A stretch of 64,000 nt of DNA, from contig JANQMN010000105.1 of the NCBI GenBank assembly GCA_028280065.1, positions 1-64,000 of the forward strand. The letters are read 5' to 3'. The position numbers and the translations under genes were made by a program. Every line of letters starts with the position of its first letter. Within the stretch, counting starts at the first letter, position 1. The notes under the pieces are model-generated. The model did no database searches. It saw only the letters and a list, made by a program, of their open reading frames with translations, and was not told the origin of the DNA. Shown piece by piece: positions 19,538-27,702 of the stretch. Source of the DNA: Hahella sp. (GTDB lineage: Bacteria; Pseudomonadota; Gammaproteobacteria; Pseudomonadales; Oleiphilaceae).

Positions 19538-20746
19538 TTAACGAACACGACGTCTGATTTGTTTCTCTGCATCTTTCAGTGCCTTCTTAATATCAACGTT
19601 GTCGTTAAGCACTTTATCGAGTGCGGTATTAATCAGGTCTTCAGCGACCAAGTCCCCTTTCATTGGTGTAACCGGTGTGATGTTTTTCGCAATGTTAGCA
19701 AACATCAGGCGTGCTTTCTGGCCACGCAGAAACTCGATCGGTTCGTCGAAAATACTATTTTTATAGGTACCGGTGTGCGCTGGGAACGCAGCAATATTTT
19801 CGAATCCCGTCAGCTGAATATCTTTAGAAATCATGTACTTTATTAGATCCCAGGACGCCGATGGGTCTTTCGCCTGCTTTGGAATTGCTAAGTACGAACC
19901 ACCCCAGGTACCGTAGATTCCAGCCGGTAAATCAGAAACACCCCAGAGGCCGGAGGTATCCGGTGCAATCCAGTTTTTCAGGTGCCCGAGCAACCAGGCG
20001 CCAGACATTTGCGTGGCGAATTTGCCTTCACGAAAGCCGGCGTACCAGTCCTCGGTCCATTCTGAAATGTTGCCGTCTAATCCTTCGGCGCGTATGGTTT
20101 TGGCCAGTTCAAAGGCTTTAACGAAACGGTCGGATGTAACTAGTGACTTACCATCACCATCGAAGTAAAGTCCTTCCCCTTCACCAACGTTGAAGCGGTA
20201 GTAGGCGTTAGCCACGGCAGAGGCGTTACCGATCAGCAGGATACCGTCTTTCTTCAGTTGGCGACCATAATCAATGTACGAATCCCAACCGGACATGACG
20301 GTGTCGAGGTTGTAACCCATGTCTTCCATATAATCACGGCGGAAGTACATGACGCCCGGGCCTAGGTCGACTGGTACAGCATACTGCGCGCCGTTGTTAC
20401 CTTTTCCTGCTTCGACGGCATAGTCTGCGTAATCAGCCGCCATACCTTGGTAGAACTGAGTTAGGTCTACAAAGCCACCCGCGTTCACGAAAGAACCCAC
20501 GAAACCTACGTCAATGAGAACCACGTCGCCGGCACCGGTGCCGGTGGCCAAGTTGGTTTTCAGCTTATTGTGGTGATCGCCGTGATTATTCTTCAGCATG
20601 GTGATGTTGTGTTCAGGCAGACCGCCTTTGATAGCGTCAATCTGCGTATCGTAATCAGGGAAACCGTCAATGCGAATATCTGCGGCAAAGGTGCTGGCGG
20701 CAACCAGGGATAGTGCGACAACACCGGCTTTCAATTGCGTTTTCAT
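19538..20746 (-). CDS. Sugar ABC transporter substrate-binding protein (cellobiose locus)
   Basis: The 402-residue periplasmic protein has a signal peptide (AGVVALSLVAASTFAADI) and the fold features of extracellular solute-binding family 1, such as DLGPGVMYFRRDYMEDMGYN and FATQMSGAWLLGHLKNW. The C-terminal tail QIRRRVR is basic. The ATG at 20746 follows CGGAGA. Two LacI-type operators lie about 80 and 260 bases upstream. It should deliver cellobiose or cellodextrins to the adjoining permeases; the ligand is inferred from GH94 in the same regulon. Confidence 0.9.
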   Translation of the reverse strand: MKTQLKAGVVALSLVAASTFAADIRIDGFPDYDTQIDAIKGGLPEHNITMLKNNHGDHHNKLKTNLATGTGAGDVVLIDVGFVGSFVNAGGFVDLTQFYQGMAADYADYAVEAGKGNNGAQYAVPVDLGPGVMYFRRDYMEDMGYNLDTVMSGWDSYIDYGRQLKKDGILLIGNASAVANAYYRFNVGEGEGLYFDGDGKSLVTSDRFVKAFELAKTIRAEGLDGNISEWTEDWYAGFREGKFATQMSGAWLLGHLKNWIAPDTSGLWGVSDLPAGIYGTWGGSYLAIPKQAKDPSASWDLIKYMISKDIQLTGFENIAAFPAHTGTYKNSIFDEPIEFLRGQKARLMFANIAKNITPVTPMKGDLVAEDLINTALDKVLNDNVDIKKALKDAEKQIRRRVR

Positions 20747-20827
20747 AGAGTGTTCTCCGTTTTGTTGTTGTTATCACGATTGAGTGAAACTGGCCTGGGG
20801 CCGAGTCTGTTATTAGCTGAATTAATA

Positions 20828-20841
20828 TGTAACCGGTTACA
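20828..20841. promoter_or_regulatory. Perfect LacI operator before the ABC operon
   Basis: TGTAACCGGTTACA is identical to the site at 12289 and lies 82 bases upstream of the binding-protein ATG. Confidence 0.85.
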
Positions 20842-21003
20842 TTGGATCCTAAATACTCTGTCTAAATGTGTCAATAGGATTTCGCCTTCAAAACCTGATC
20901 TCGATCAGTTGAAATCGGCGCAATAACTCGCATAGCGCTATATTTCAAGGAGTTAAGTAAATGTTGTCTTGTGTGAAATAAATAGTAATTGGTGAAATTA
21001 AAA

Positions 21004-21017
21004 TGTAATTGGTTACA
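21004..21017. promoter_or_regulatory. Second LacI operator upstream of the ABC operon
   Basis: TGTAATTGGTTACA keeps the perfect arms TGTAA/TTACA. It is 176 bases from the site at 20828, close to the 167-base spacing of the pair before the ATPase gene. The rest of 20747-21080 shows no gene. Confidence 0.7.
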
Positions 21018-21080
21018 GTTTTGCTCATTGTACAGCGACCCAGTGTTGGCCTATGAAGAGGTTTCATTGGAGATGGATGG

Positions 21081-21205
21081 ATCAAGGTTCATTACCCTAA
21101 CGGGTAATTTAGATGAACCGCCCTGTGCGGACTCGCCGGGTCGTGCAGGTATGCAGGGTAATGTGGGGACTGAAGTTTGGAGAGCCTCGGCTACTCTATC
21201 ATGCG
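21081..21205 (+). ncRNA. Possible group II intron 3'-end remnant
   Basis: The stretch GATGAACCGCCCTGTGCGGA (21113-21132) followed by CAGGGTAATGTGGGGACTG resembles the end of domain IV in bacterial group II introns, where such text follows the reverse-transcriptase gene. The next bases, GAGCCTCGGCTACTCTAT, can form a short hairpin like a worn domain V/VI. No reverse transcriptase is present, so at most this is the tail of a deleted intron. The call rests on remembered sequence patterns. Confidence 0.4.
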
Positions 21206-21738
21206 CTTGGTTGGTCTTTTCGGAATTCGCTCAGTAGAAGAGCCATGGATAGCACACCAATGAATTTGCCGTTTATTTGAACGGCTTCGCGCTTTGTGCC
21301 TTCAACTCTAAATTGCGCCTTCCTATAAAGATGGATAGCTGCTTCGTTGTTCTGGAACACCTCAAGTTCGATTCGTGTTAATAATTGATTGGATTGTGCA
21401 AATCGTATCGCTGCTTCTAAAAGTGCAAAGCCGATACCTTGGTCACGAAAACGATCTCCGACACTCATTCGAAGTCCCGCACTATGCTGCTTCTGCGGAT
21501 GAGGACAGCCTTGTAAATCTAGCGTGCCTGCGAGCGTTCTATCTTTGAACGCAAGCAAAAGACAGGAGTTCTTTTCGGCTACCATCTTACTTATTAACTC
21601 AATCTCCTCCTGGATAGGGGGAGGGCGATCGCGTACTCCCAGAGTATCCAATGGCTCCGCAAACAGTTTCTCGAAAAAATCATGTAGAGCTGGCGCATCA
21701 GAAAGGTTCGCTTCCCGAACTATTAGACCTTCACTCAC
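21199..21738 (-). CDS. GNAT-family N-acetyltransferase
   Basis: The 179-residue cytoplasmic protein has the acetyl-CoA binding motif A, RMSVGDRFRDQGIGFALLEA (near residue 95), and the following helix and strand IELEVFQNNEAAIHLYRKAQFRVEGTKREAV typical of RimJ/RimL-like GNAT enzymes. The acceptor is unknown. It is transcribed alone, convergent with the group II intron-like tail, with its last bases overlapping that remnant. Confidence 0.88.
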   Translation of the reverse strand: MSEGLIVREANLSDAPALHDFFEKLFAEPLDTLGVRDRPPPIQEEIELISKMVAEKNSCLLLAFKDRTLAGTLDLQGCPHPQKQHSAGLRMSVGDRFRDQGIGFALLEAAIRFAQSNQLLTRIELEVFQNNEAAIHLYRKAQFRVEGTKREAVQINGKFIGVLSMALLLSEFRKDQPSA

Positions 21739-21795
21739 TCGTAATCACTTATCCGCTAATCTCGTTGGTATTTGTCTTTTGCTAGTCCGTTGCCG

Positions 21796-22425
21796 CTATT
21801 TACGCGTTACTTGAAATCTTAGCGTTGTTTTAAGTTTGTCAGTTTCTGTTTTTCTAAAGTCTGACAAATATATTTCTCTGTGTTTTTTGGATTTTCTTAT
21901 AAAACCGGATTTATCACAAAATGTTTCCATTTCTTCAAATGATTTGGCCTCATCATCAAAACTGCCTTTATGCAGCATTTGTACACATTGCCCTTCATGA
22001 AGCGAATTAAATTGAACCTTACTTATTAGCTCATTCCTCTTCTTAGTAAGAGCCCTTTTAATTGCTTCTTCAGCAAACTCTTCAGATACAAAGTCCGGCT
22101 GTCTAATCATTAGTGAATAAACAAGGGAATCTTTATCTAACTCGCCATCATATGTTTGTTTTGCTCCTTCAGATATGTCCCAAACGCCTTCAAGAGGGTA
22201 AACCGTATATTCAAAATAGTTAGATGGTGAAAATCCAGCCTTGTGGGACATTCTTACGGTGTATGCAACTGCGTATAGAGCTTCTATATTTTGGCCAAAA
22301 GAACTGTTATTCGGATTTCCTTGTCCATCGATAGAAAGGAATTTGAAAGAAGGAATATCTACAAGCTCTGGGGTTGGCTTAGGAATGTACATAGATTTTT
22401 CCTTTTTTCTCCATTCGTGTTTCAT
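21796..22425 (-). CDS. GyrI-like small-molecule-binding domain protein
   Basis: The 209-residue protein resembles stand-alone GyrI-like domain proteins, which usually open MKYEWKKQEK and then keep LVDIPSFKFLSIDGQGNP, ALYAVAYTVRMSHK and YPLEGVWD; here all four are recognisable (the opening is MKHEWRKKEK). Such domains bind amphipathic small molecules, and some act as hydrolases of reactive compounds. The N-terminal similarity supports the ATG at 22425. No DNA-binding domain is attached. It follows the GNAT gene by 57 bases but lies upstream of it in the same direction, so the two may share a transcript. Confidence 0.8.
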   Translation of the reverse strand: MKHEWRKKEKSMYIPKPTPELVDIPSFKFLSIDGQGNPNNSSFGQNIEALYAVAYTVRMSHKAGFSPSNYFEYTVYPLEGVWDISEGAKQTYDGELDKDSLVYSLMIRQPDFVSEEFAEEAIKRALTKKRNELISKVQFNSLHEGQCVQMLHKGSFDDEAKSFEEMETFCDKSGFIRKSKKHREIYLSDFRKTETDKLKTTLRFQVTRK

Positions 22426-22857
22426 GGGAAATCACCGTCTTTTTTCCAGTCAAATATCAAGAGGATTAGACGACAACTACTAGCGAATGGCAAGGGCCGA
22501 CCCGCGAGGAAGGGGCTCCAGGTCGCAATGGGGGAGAAAGCCGATAGCAAAACTGTGAGCCGAGTACGAAAAACCTCGAGTTCTACTACCCATCATTACT
22601 TTGCATTGACTGAATTAGCCATGATGCTCCTCTCTTAATGCAAAGAATAAATGCTATCATTTTGGCGCAGTCAAGTTGTCAACAGCTCTGTGATAAATAG
22701 GACTAATGGGAAAAGTCTATCCACTTGGCGAAAGACTTCGAAAGTGCAGGTGACGACTACTGTGAGATGTAGAGTGGCAAATTTAATGTCGAGTCAGACT
22801 TGATAACCGGGCCGTCAGGGCAGATATTCCATAAAATCTACGGATGATTAAGTAGGT
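22426..22857. other. Gene-free interval of 432 bases
   Basis: It separates two divergent genes and must carry both promoters. The part 22470-22600 is more G+C-rich than its surroundings (for example GGGCCGACCCGCGAGGAAGG) and may be foreign debris, but I do not recognise it. Confidence 0.4.
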
Positions 22858-23493
22858 GTGAAGATTTTAGTGGGCGATAATTCTCAGCGAGACTGGCGGG
22901 AGGACATCATCGGGGAACACCTGGATGACCAAGACGGCTTTCCCGAAAAGACGTTGCAGGGTCAACTCATTGAAGGTGAAGCCACTCGTTTGGCAAATGA
23001 AAGCAAACCAATAACCAAAAGCTGGTCATTCTCAACCCTGATCTTCCTGGCCTGTATATTTGCCGCCCTTACGGTATTTCTTACCGAAAACTGGCAATAC
23101 CCGCAGCCGGATGCGATTCCCACCGAATCGGGGCAACACCAGCTTATATTGAAACAAAATCATCAAGGTCACTATCTGGCAAGGGGATTGATAAACGGAC
23201 AGGAGGTCAATTTTATGCTCGATACCGGCGCTACCCACGTGGCCATACCGGCCCGGATTGCGGAGCAGCTCGATTTAAGTCCGGGCTCCGCTGTTTGGGT
23301 GAATACGGCAAACGGCAGAGTGCAGGGTTTTCAAACCCGGTTGGATGCAATAAGCCTGGGCGACATAAAACAGGCAAATGTGCGGGGCACTATCGTACCT
23401 GGCATGCATGCCGATCACGTGTTGCTGGGCATGAGTTTTTTGAAGAATCTAACCCTGGTTCAGGAACAAGGGATCTTGACCATTCACCCCTAA
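22858..23493 (+). CDS. Membrane-anchored retropepsin-like aspartic protease
   Basis: The 211-residue protein has a cytoplasmic N-terminus of about 55 residues and one membrane helix at about 57-77 (SWSFSTLIFLACIFAALTVF). A periplasmic clan AA aspartic-protease domain follows, of the TIGR02281 type, with the catalytic FMLDTGATHVAIP near residue 118. Retropepsin-like enzymes act as dimers, each giving one Asp. The substrate is unknown. The start is GTG 22858 with a weak AGTAGGTGT site ahead. The closing GMSFLKNLTLVQEQGILTI is the usual second half of the fold. Confidence 0.85.
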   Translation: MKILVGDNSQRDWREDIIGEHLDDQDGFPEKTLQGQLIEGEATRLANESKPITKSWSFSTLIFLACIFAALTVFLTENWQYPQPDAIPTESGQHQLILKQNHQGHYLARGLINGQEVNFMLDTGATHVAIPARIAEQLDLSPGSAVWVNTANGRVQGFQTRLDAISLGDIKQANVRGTIVPGMHADHVLLGMSFLKNLTLVQEQGILTIHP

Positions 23494-23529
23494 AGCAAAT
23501 GATATTCGCAGCTTTTGCGAATATTTGCT
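23494..23529 (+). terminator. Hairpin after the protease gene
   Basis: TGCGAATATTTGCT at 23516-23529 pairs with AGCAAAT and ATTCGCA at 23494-23510, with a three-base bulge, right after the stop codon. No T tract follows, so termination is only possible. Confidence 0.5.
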
Positions 23530-23645
23530 GCGGTATCGTACGGAGGTTTAACGAGCAAAGGAACTTCAAACCGTTCAGCATGTCCTACACTACGCATGGC
23601 GCCAGCTTTGGAGCCGGTTTACAGAATAATTTCAAGGTACTTACG

Positions 23646-25304
23646 ATGACGACGGAAAAGCAGACAGTGAAAGCCTCAGACCTGTTGGTTAGAGCCCTAG
23701 AGGCGGAAGGCGTTAGTTACATTTTTGCAGTTCCGGGAGAAGAAAATCTGGATTTGCTGGAGTCACTACGGAAGTCCAGCATAAAACTGATTCTCACCCG
23801 GCATGAACAAGGGGCGGCTTTCATGGCGGCCACCTATGGGCGGCTCACCGGCAAGGCGGGTGTCTGCATGGCGACGCTAGGACCGGGGGCAACCAACTTT
23901 GCCACACCTGCAGCCTATGCGCATTTGGGCGCTTTTCCGCTGATTATGATCACTGGGCAAAAGCCGATCAAGAAGTCTAAGCAGGGGCAGTTTCAAATTA
24001 TTGATGTCGTCAATCTGTTCGATCCTATTTGCAAAATGGCCAAGCAAATCGTTCATGGCAATACGATTCCCTCTTTGGTGCGCGAAGCCTTTCGACTTTC
24101 AGAAGAAGAAAGACCCGGCGCGGTATTGCTGGAGTTGCCGGAAGATATTGCCGCCGAGGAAACTACCGCCCAAGTGTTCGAACCCCATCCGCGCCATTAC
24201 GCCGTGGCGAGTGATGCGGCAATTGCAGAAGCGGTGACGCTGATCAAAGCAGCCAAGCGGCCCCTGGTGCTGGTGGGGGCGGGTGCCAATCGTCAACATG
24301 CCCGCGCCGAGCTTTGCGATTTTGTGCATTCCACCGGCATCCCGTTTTTTAACACCCAAATGGGCAAGGGCGTTGTTGACGAGCGCTCAGAGCTATTTAT
24401 CGGTACCGCGGCACTATCGGACGGCGATTATCTGCACTGTGCCATCGATCGAGCGGATCTGGTGATTAACATCGGTCATGATGTCGTCGAAAAGCCGCCG
24501 TTCTTCATGGAGGAGGGGGGTAAGAAGGTTATTCATGTCAACTATCGGGCGGCGAAGGTCGATCAGGTTTATTTCCCGCAGGTCGAAGTTATCGGCGATC
24601 TTGCGGCATCGATAGCACGATTAAAAGATGCTCTGGGGAAAGTCGAAGGTGATTATGACTATTTCCAAAAAGTGAAACAGGGGATTGACGCCCATGTCGC
24701 CGAGCTGGAAAACGATATTCGCTTTCCTGTTTTGCCTCAGCGTTTAGTCGCGGATACCCGCAAGGCATTGGGAGACCAGGACATCATCGCCCTGGACAAC
24801 GGCATCTATAAGATCTGGTATGCGCGGAACTATAAGGCCCATCACCCGAATACAGTGCTTTTGGATAATGCCTTGGCCACAATGGGGGCCGGTCTCCCAT
24901 CCGCTATGCTTGCCGCTATGCTGCATCCGGACCGGCGGGTAATGGCGATCTGCGGAGACGGTGGCTTCATGATGAACAGTCAGGAGATTGAGACGGCGGT
25001 CAGGCTGGGGCTTAATTTGGTTGTCACCATTCTCAATGACAGTGCTTATGGAATGATCCGCTGGAAACAGGGTCAGGCAGGTTTTGGGGATTATGGGTTG
25101 GAGTTCAATAATCCGGACTTTGTCCAATATGCAAATAGCTATGGGGCCACAGGGCACCGTTTGGAGAAAACCGAAGATTTGCTGCCTACCTTTGAAAAAG
25201 CCTTTCAAGCCGGAGGCGTACATATAATTGATGTACCGGTGGACTATTCCGAGAATAAGCGGGTACTCATCGATGAACTACAAGAAAAGGTATGTTTGAT
25301 ATGA
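23646..25304 (+). CDS. TPP-dependent acetolactate-synthase-like enzyme
   Basis: The 552-residue protein belongs to the thiamine-diphosphate family of acetolactate synthase and keto-acid decarboxylases. It has the activating glutamate in FAVPGEEN, the ATLGPGATN loop, a central DHS-like domain (residues about 190-330) and the TPP/metal motif ICGDGGFMMNSQE. No small regulatory IlvH/IlvN subunit lies nearby, so a role in branched amino-acid synthesis is unlikely. The next gene, an aldehyde dehydrogenase, overlaps its stop as ATGA. The pair probably decarboxylates a 2-keto acid and oxidises the aldehyde. ATG 23646 has AAGG eight bases ahead; ATG 23581 is an alternative. Confidence 0.85.
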   Translation: MTTEKQTVKASDLLVRALEAEGVSYIFAVPGEENLDLLESLRKSSIKLILTRHEQGAAFMAATYGRLTGKAGVCMATLGPGATNFATPAAYAHLGAFPLIMITGQKPIKKSKQGQFQIIDVVNLFDPICKMAKQIVHGNTIPSLVREAFRLSEEERPGAVLLELPEDIAAEETTAQVFEPHPRHYAVASDAAIAEAVTLIKAAKRPLVLVGAGANRQHARAELCDFVHSTGIPFFNTQMGKGVVDERSELFIGTAALSDGDYLHCAIDRADLVINIGHDVVEKPPFFMEEGGKKVIHVNYRAAKVDQVYFPQVEVIGDLAASIARLKDALGKVEGDYDYFQKVKQGIDAHVAELENDIRFPVLPQRLVADTRKALGDQDIIALDNGIYKIWYARNYKAHHPNTVLLDNALATMGAGLPSAMLAAMLHPDRRVMAICGDGGFMMNSQEIETAVRLGLNLVVTILNDSAYGMIRWKQGQAGFGDYGLEFNNPDFVQYANSYGATGHRLEKTEDLLPTFEKAFQAGGVHIIDVPVDYSENKRVLIDELQEKVCLI

Positions 25305-26701
25305 CAACGGAAGACAATGCGGAAATGTTGAATGTACTTACTGCCTATGGACAGCGACCACTCGCCCAAGTGGCAATGCAAAATGCCGAAGACGCCGAGT
25401 TGATGCTGCAAGTGGCGTCCGAGCTCTACAAAGACCGTGACCATTGGCTGTCGAAGAGTGAGCGCATCAAAATCCTCAAGAAACTGTCGCGTTTGATGGA
25501 AAACCGGGTAGACGGTTTGGCCATGCTGATCGCCAAGGAAGGCGGCAAACCGCTTAACGATGCGAAAGTCGAGGCGGATCGCGCCGTTGACGGTGTAGAA
25601 AAGGCCATTCAAGCGCTGGCGCATATGAACGGCGAAGAAATTCCCATGGGGCTGACGCCTGCCGCAGAAGGCAAGATGGCATTCAGTTTTCGCGAACCGA
25701 TTGGCGTGGTTGTCGCGGTTAGCGCTTTTAATCATCCATTGAATCTGATCATTCATCAGGTGATTCCAGCCGTCGCCGCAGGTTGCCCGGTAATCGTTAA
25801 ACCGGCGACGACGACACCGCTTTCCTGCATGAAAGTTGCCGAGTTGTTGGAAGAGGCTGGATTACCGAGCGGTTGGTGCCAGGTATGCGTCTGTGACAAC
25901 GATGTTGCCAGCAAGTTAGTTACCGACGCACGTATCGCCTTCTTTACCTTTATCGGCTCCGCCAAAGTCGGCTGGTGGCTACGCAGTCAACTGGCGCCCG
26001 GTGTCCGTTGCTCGTTGGAGCATGGCGGTGTGGCGCCGGTTATTGTTGACGAAACGGCGGATGTTCAAAGCATGCTGCCGAAATTGGTCAAGGGCGGTTT
26101 CTATCATGCGGGCCAGGTTTGCGTGTCGGTACAACGGGTTTTTGTTCCGGCAGACATGGCTGAAGGCATTGCGCAACGCCTTGCGGAAGCCGCAGAGCAA
26201 CTAGTGGTCGGTGATCCGACCGAGGAAAATACCGAAGTAGGTCCTTTGATTCTGCCACGGGAAGTGGATCGCGTGGCTGAATGGGTTGACGAGGCTATCG
26301 CTCAAGGAGCAACCTTGGTAACCGGCGGTAAAAAGCTCGAACATGGCTGCTACGCGCCAACAGTACTCTTAAATCCGCCAGCAGACGCCAAGGTTTCTAC
26401 GCTGGAAGTATTTGGGCCGGTGGTCTGTGTCTACGGCTATCAGGATATTCGCGATGCCATAGAACAGGCGAATGGTTTGGATGTTGCATTTCAGGCGTCG
26501 GTGTTCAGCAATGATCTACAGCGCAGCATGACTACCATGCGTAAGCTGGCTGCCTCCGCCGTTATGCTCAATGAGCACACGGCGTTTCGGGTGGATTGGA
26601 TGCCGTTCGCCGGACTCCGGCATTCCGGCCTTGGAACAGGTGGGATTGGTTATACCATGCACGATATGACCGTTGAAAAGATGTTTGTTGTGAACCTTTA
26701 A
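25301..26701 (+). CDS. Aldehyde dehydrogenase, translationally coupled
   Basis: The 466-residue NAD(P)-dependent enzyme has the catalytic cysteine in HAGQVCVSVQRVF, the general-base glutamate in CSLEHGGVAPV, and the C-terminal DWMPFAGLRHSGLGTGGIGY typical of the ALDH superfamily. The ATG at 25301 overlaps the TPP-enzyme stop (ATGA) and has AAAGG ten bases ahead; an ATG at 25292 is too close to that site. Substrate class cannot be told from sequence; partners suggest the aldehyde made by the upstream enzyme. A strong terminator follows. Confidence 0.9.
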   Translation: MTTEDNAEMLNVLTAYGQRPLAQVAMQNAEDAELMLQVASELYKDRDHWLSKSERIKILKKLSRLMENRVDGLAMLIAKEGGKPLNDAKVEADRAVDGVEKAIQALAHMNGEEIPMGLTPAAEGKMAFSFREPIGVVVAVSAFNHPLNLIIHQVIPAVAAGCPVIVKPATTTPLSCMKVAELLEEAGLPSGWCQVCVCDNDVASKLVTDARIAFFTFIGSAKVGWWLRSQLAPGVRCSLEHGGVAPVIVDETADVQSMLPKLVKGGFYHAGQVCVSVQRVFVPADMAEGIAQRLAEAAEQLVVGDPTEENTEVGPLILPREVDRVAEWVDEAIAQGATLVTGGKKLEHGCYAPTVLLNPPADAKVSTLEVFGPVVCVYGYQDIRDAIEQANGLDVAFQASVFSNDLQRSMTTMRKLAASAVMLNEHTAFRVDWMPFAGLRHSGLGTGGIGYTMHDMTVEKMFVVNL

Positions 26702-26715
26702 GGCAGATCCCCGGC

Positions 26716-26744
26716 AAGGGCTACTTCGTCGGGTAGCCCTTTTT
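26716..26744 (+). terminator. Intrinsic terminator of the TPP enzyme/ALDH operon
   Basis: AAGGGCTAC at 26716-26724 pairs with GTAGCCCTT at 26733-26741, followed by five T residues (26740-26744). The left arm contains the stop codon (26721-26723) of the convergent minus-strand gene. Confidence 0.9.
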
Positions 26745-26987
26745 ATCGCACTCGCGGCGTTGTTTTTTCAGTTTCCGCAACTTCTCCCGGTAACGTTCTC
26801 CCGCTTCCGAACTGTAACCGGACCGCATCCGGGCCTGGATATCATCAATCCGGTTCTCCACGGATTTGCAGATCCGCTTGCTGACATGAATAGTATCTTT
26901 GCCCCACGTAGCGCCTGGCATAAGGGCCAACACCACCAGCAACAGACCAGCCAGTTGCAGATTGTAAAGTCGACTCGTCAGTTTCAT
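26721..26987 (-). CDS. Small secreted basic protein of unknown function
   Basis: From the ATG at 26987 the product has 88 residues: a signal peptide (LAGLLLVVLALMPGATWGKD) and a mature part with two cysteines (RICKSVENRI, RRECDKKG) and a helical basic stretch YREKLRKLKKQR. AGGA lies ten bases before this ATG. An ATG at 27038 overlaps the upstream stop as TGATG and would add 17 residues. The gene follows the copper chaperone and probably shares its transcript. I do not recognise the family. Confidence 0.65.
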   Translation of the reverse strand: MKLTSRLYNLQLAGLLLVVLALMPGATWGKDTIHVSKRICKSVENRIDDIQARMRSGYSSEAGERYREKLRKLKKQRRECDKKGYPTK

Positions 26988-27037
26988 CGAAGATTGTTCC
27001 TGCTCACCTTTCCGGTTTCGCTGATGGCTCAGTGACA

Positions 27038-27544
27038 TCAATGGTGCATCATATGGTCGCCGGTCAAGGGCTGTATAGCCAGGTAGGTGGCAATCTCCAG
27101 TCCTGAATCAAATATCAGCTTGATGGGTACTTGCTGGCCTTCTTCCAAGGGTTGTTTTAGCCTCATCAGCATGAGGTGCAAACCGCCCGGCTGCAACTCT
27201 ACCTGACTTTTTGCCGGGATGAGAATGCCGTTTTCAACCGCTTGCATGGATACCATGTCATTTTCGCGAATCGTCTCATGCAGGCTGGTATGTTGGGCGA
27301 TATCTGCTTCAATCGCGATCAGGCGTATATCTTTATTATTGCTATTTTCTATCTTCATGTAACCCGCACCGGTCATCCCTGCCACTGGGACCGCCCGGCT
27401 CCAGGCATGGGTCACCGTTATGCCATTTTCTTCTTTACCATGCGTCCAGGCGAGGTTGCTTGAAAGAATTAGAAAAAAAATAAGTAGATTCTTAGCTGCT
27501 TGCATTAAATTATCCACGTAACCTTTAAAATTTTTGAGAATCAA
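27038..27544 (-). CDS. PCu(A)C-type periplasmic copper chaperone
   Basis: The protein has the PCu(A)C metal pattern: a histidine and methionines in HTSLHETIRENDMVSMQ and the conserved VELQPGGLHLMLMRLK. These proteins carry Cu(I) in the periplasm, often to cytochrome oxidase. The open frame gives 168 residues, but ATG 27505 (MQAAKNLLIFFLILSSNLAW) gives a better signal peptide. The C-terminal GDHMMHH adds likely metal ligands. It is divergent from the TetR gene across the operator region and overlaps the next gene by TGATG. Confidence 0.88.
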   Translation of the reverse strand: MILKNFKGYVDNLMQAAKNLLIFFLILSSNLAWTHGKEENGITVTHAWSRAVPVAGMTGAGYMKIENSNNKDIRLIAIEADIAQHTSLHETIRENDMVSMQAVENGILIPAKSQVELQPGGLHLMLMRLKQPLEEGQQVPIKLIFDSGLEIATYLAIQPLTGDHMMHH

Positions 27545-27645
27545 AAAATTAGCGGCTCAACTCTACGAAACTCGCGGTTGGATGTCATCTTTCTTTGGCC
27601 AAAAACAGGAAAATATTTGTAGTTAACAGAATAATTGATTGACAT

Positions 27646-27661
27646 GTCACCGAATGGTGAC
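27646..27661. promoter_or_regulatory. TetR operator copy 1
   Basis: GTCACCGAATGGTGAC has perfect six-base arms GTCACC/GGTGAC around GAAT. It lies between the copper-chaperone gene and the TetR gene. Confidence 0.8.
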
Positions 27662-27670
27662 TAATCTAAA

Positions 27671-27686
27671 GTCACTAATTGGTGAC
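27671..27686. promoter_or_regulatory. TetR operator copy 2
   Basis: GTCACTAATTGGTGAC is the same 16-base pattern with one arm base changed. It is 25 bases from copy 1 and 17 bases before the TetR start, which suggests autorepression. Confidence 0.75.
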
Positions 27687-27702
27687 ATGGTATTGAGAAA
27701 GA

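Noticed and set aside
19677-19690. TGTAACCGGTGTGA, resembling the cellobiose-locus operator
   Set aside because: It lies inside the binding-protein coding region and only one arm matches; the sequence is explained by codons for a VTPVT-like stretch.
20989-21237. Open frame of 82 codons on the plus strand
   Set aside because: It starts inside the operator region and runs through the group II intron-like text into the end of the GNAT gene; no protein-family traits.
22291-22638. Plus-strand open frame across the start of the GyrI-like gene
   Set aside because: It is the shadow of the minus-strand gene in its first half, and the second half has no family traits.
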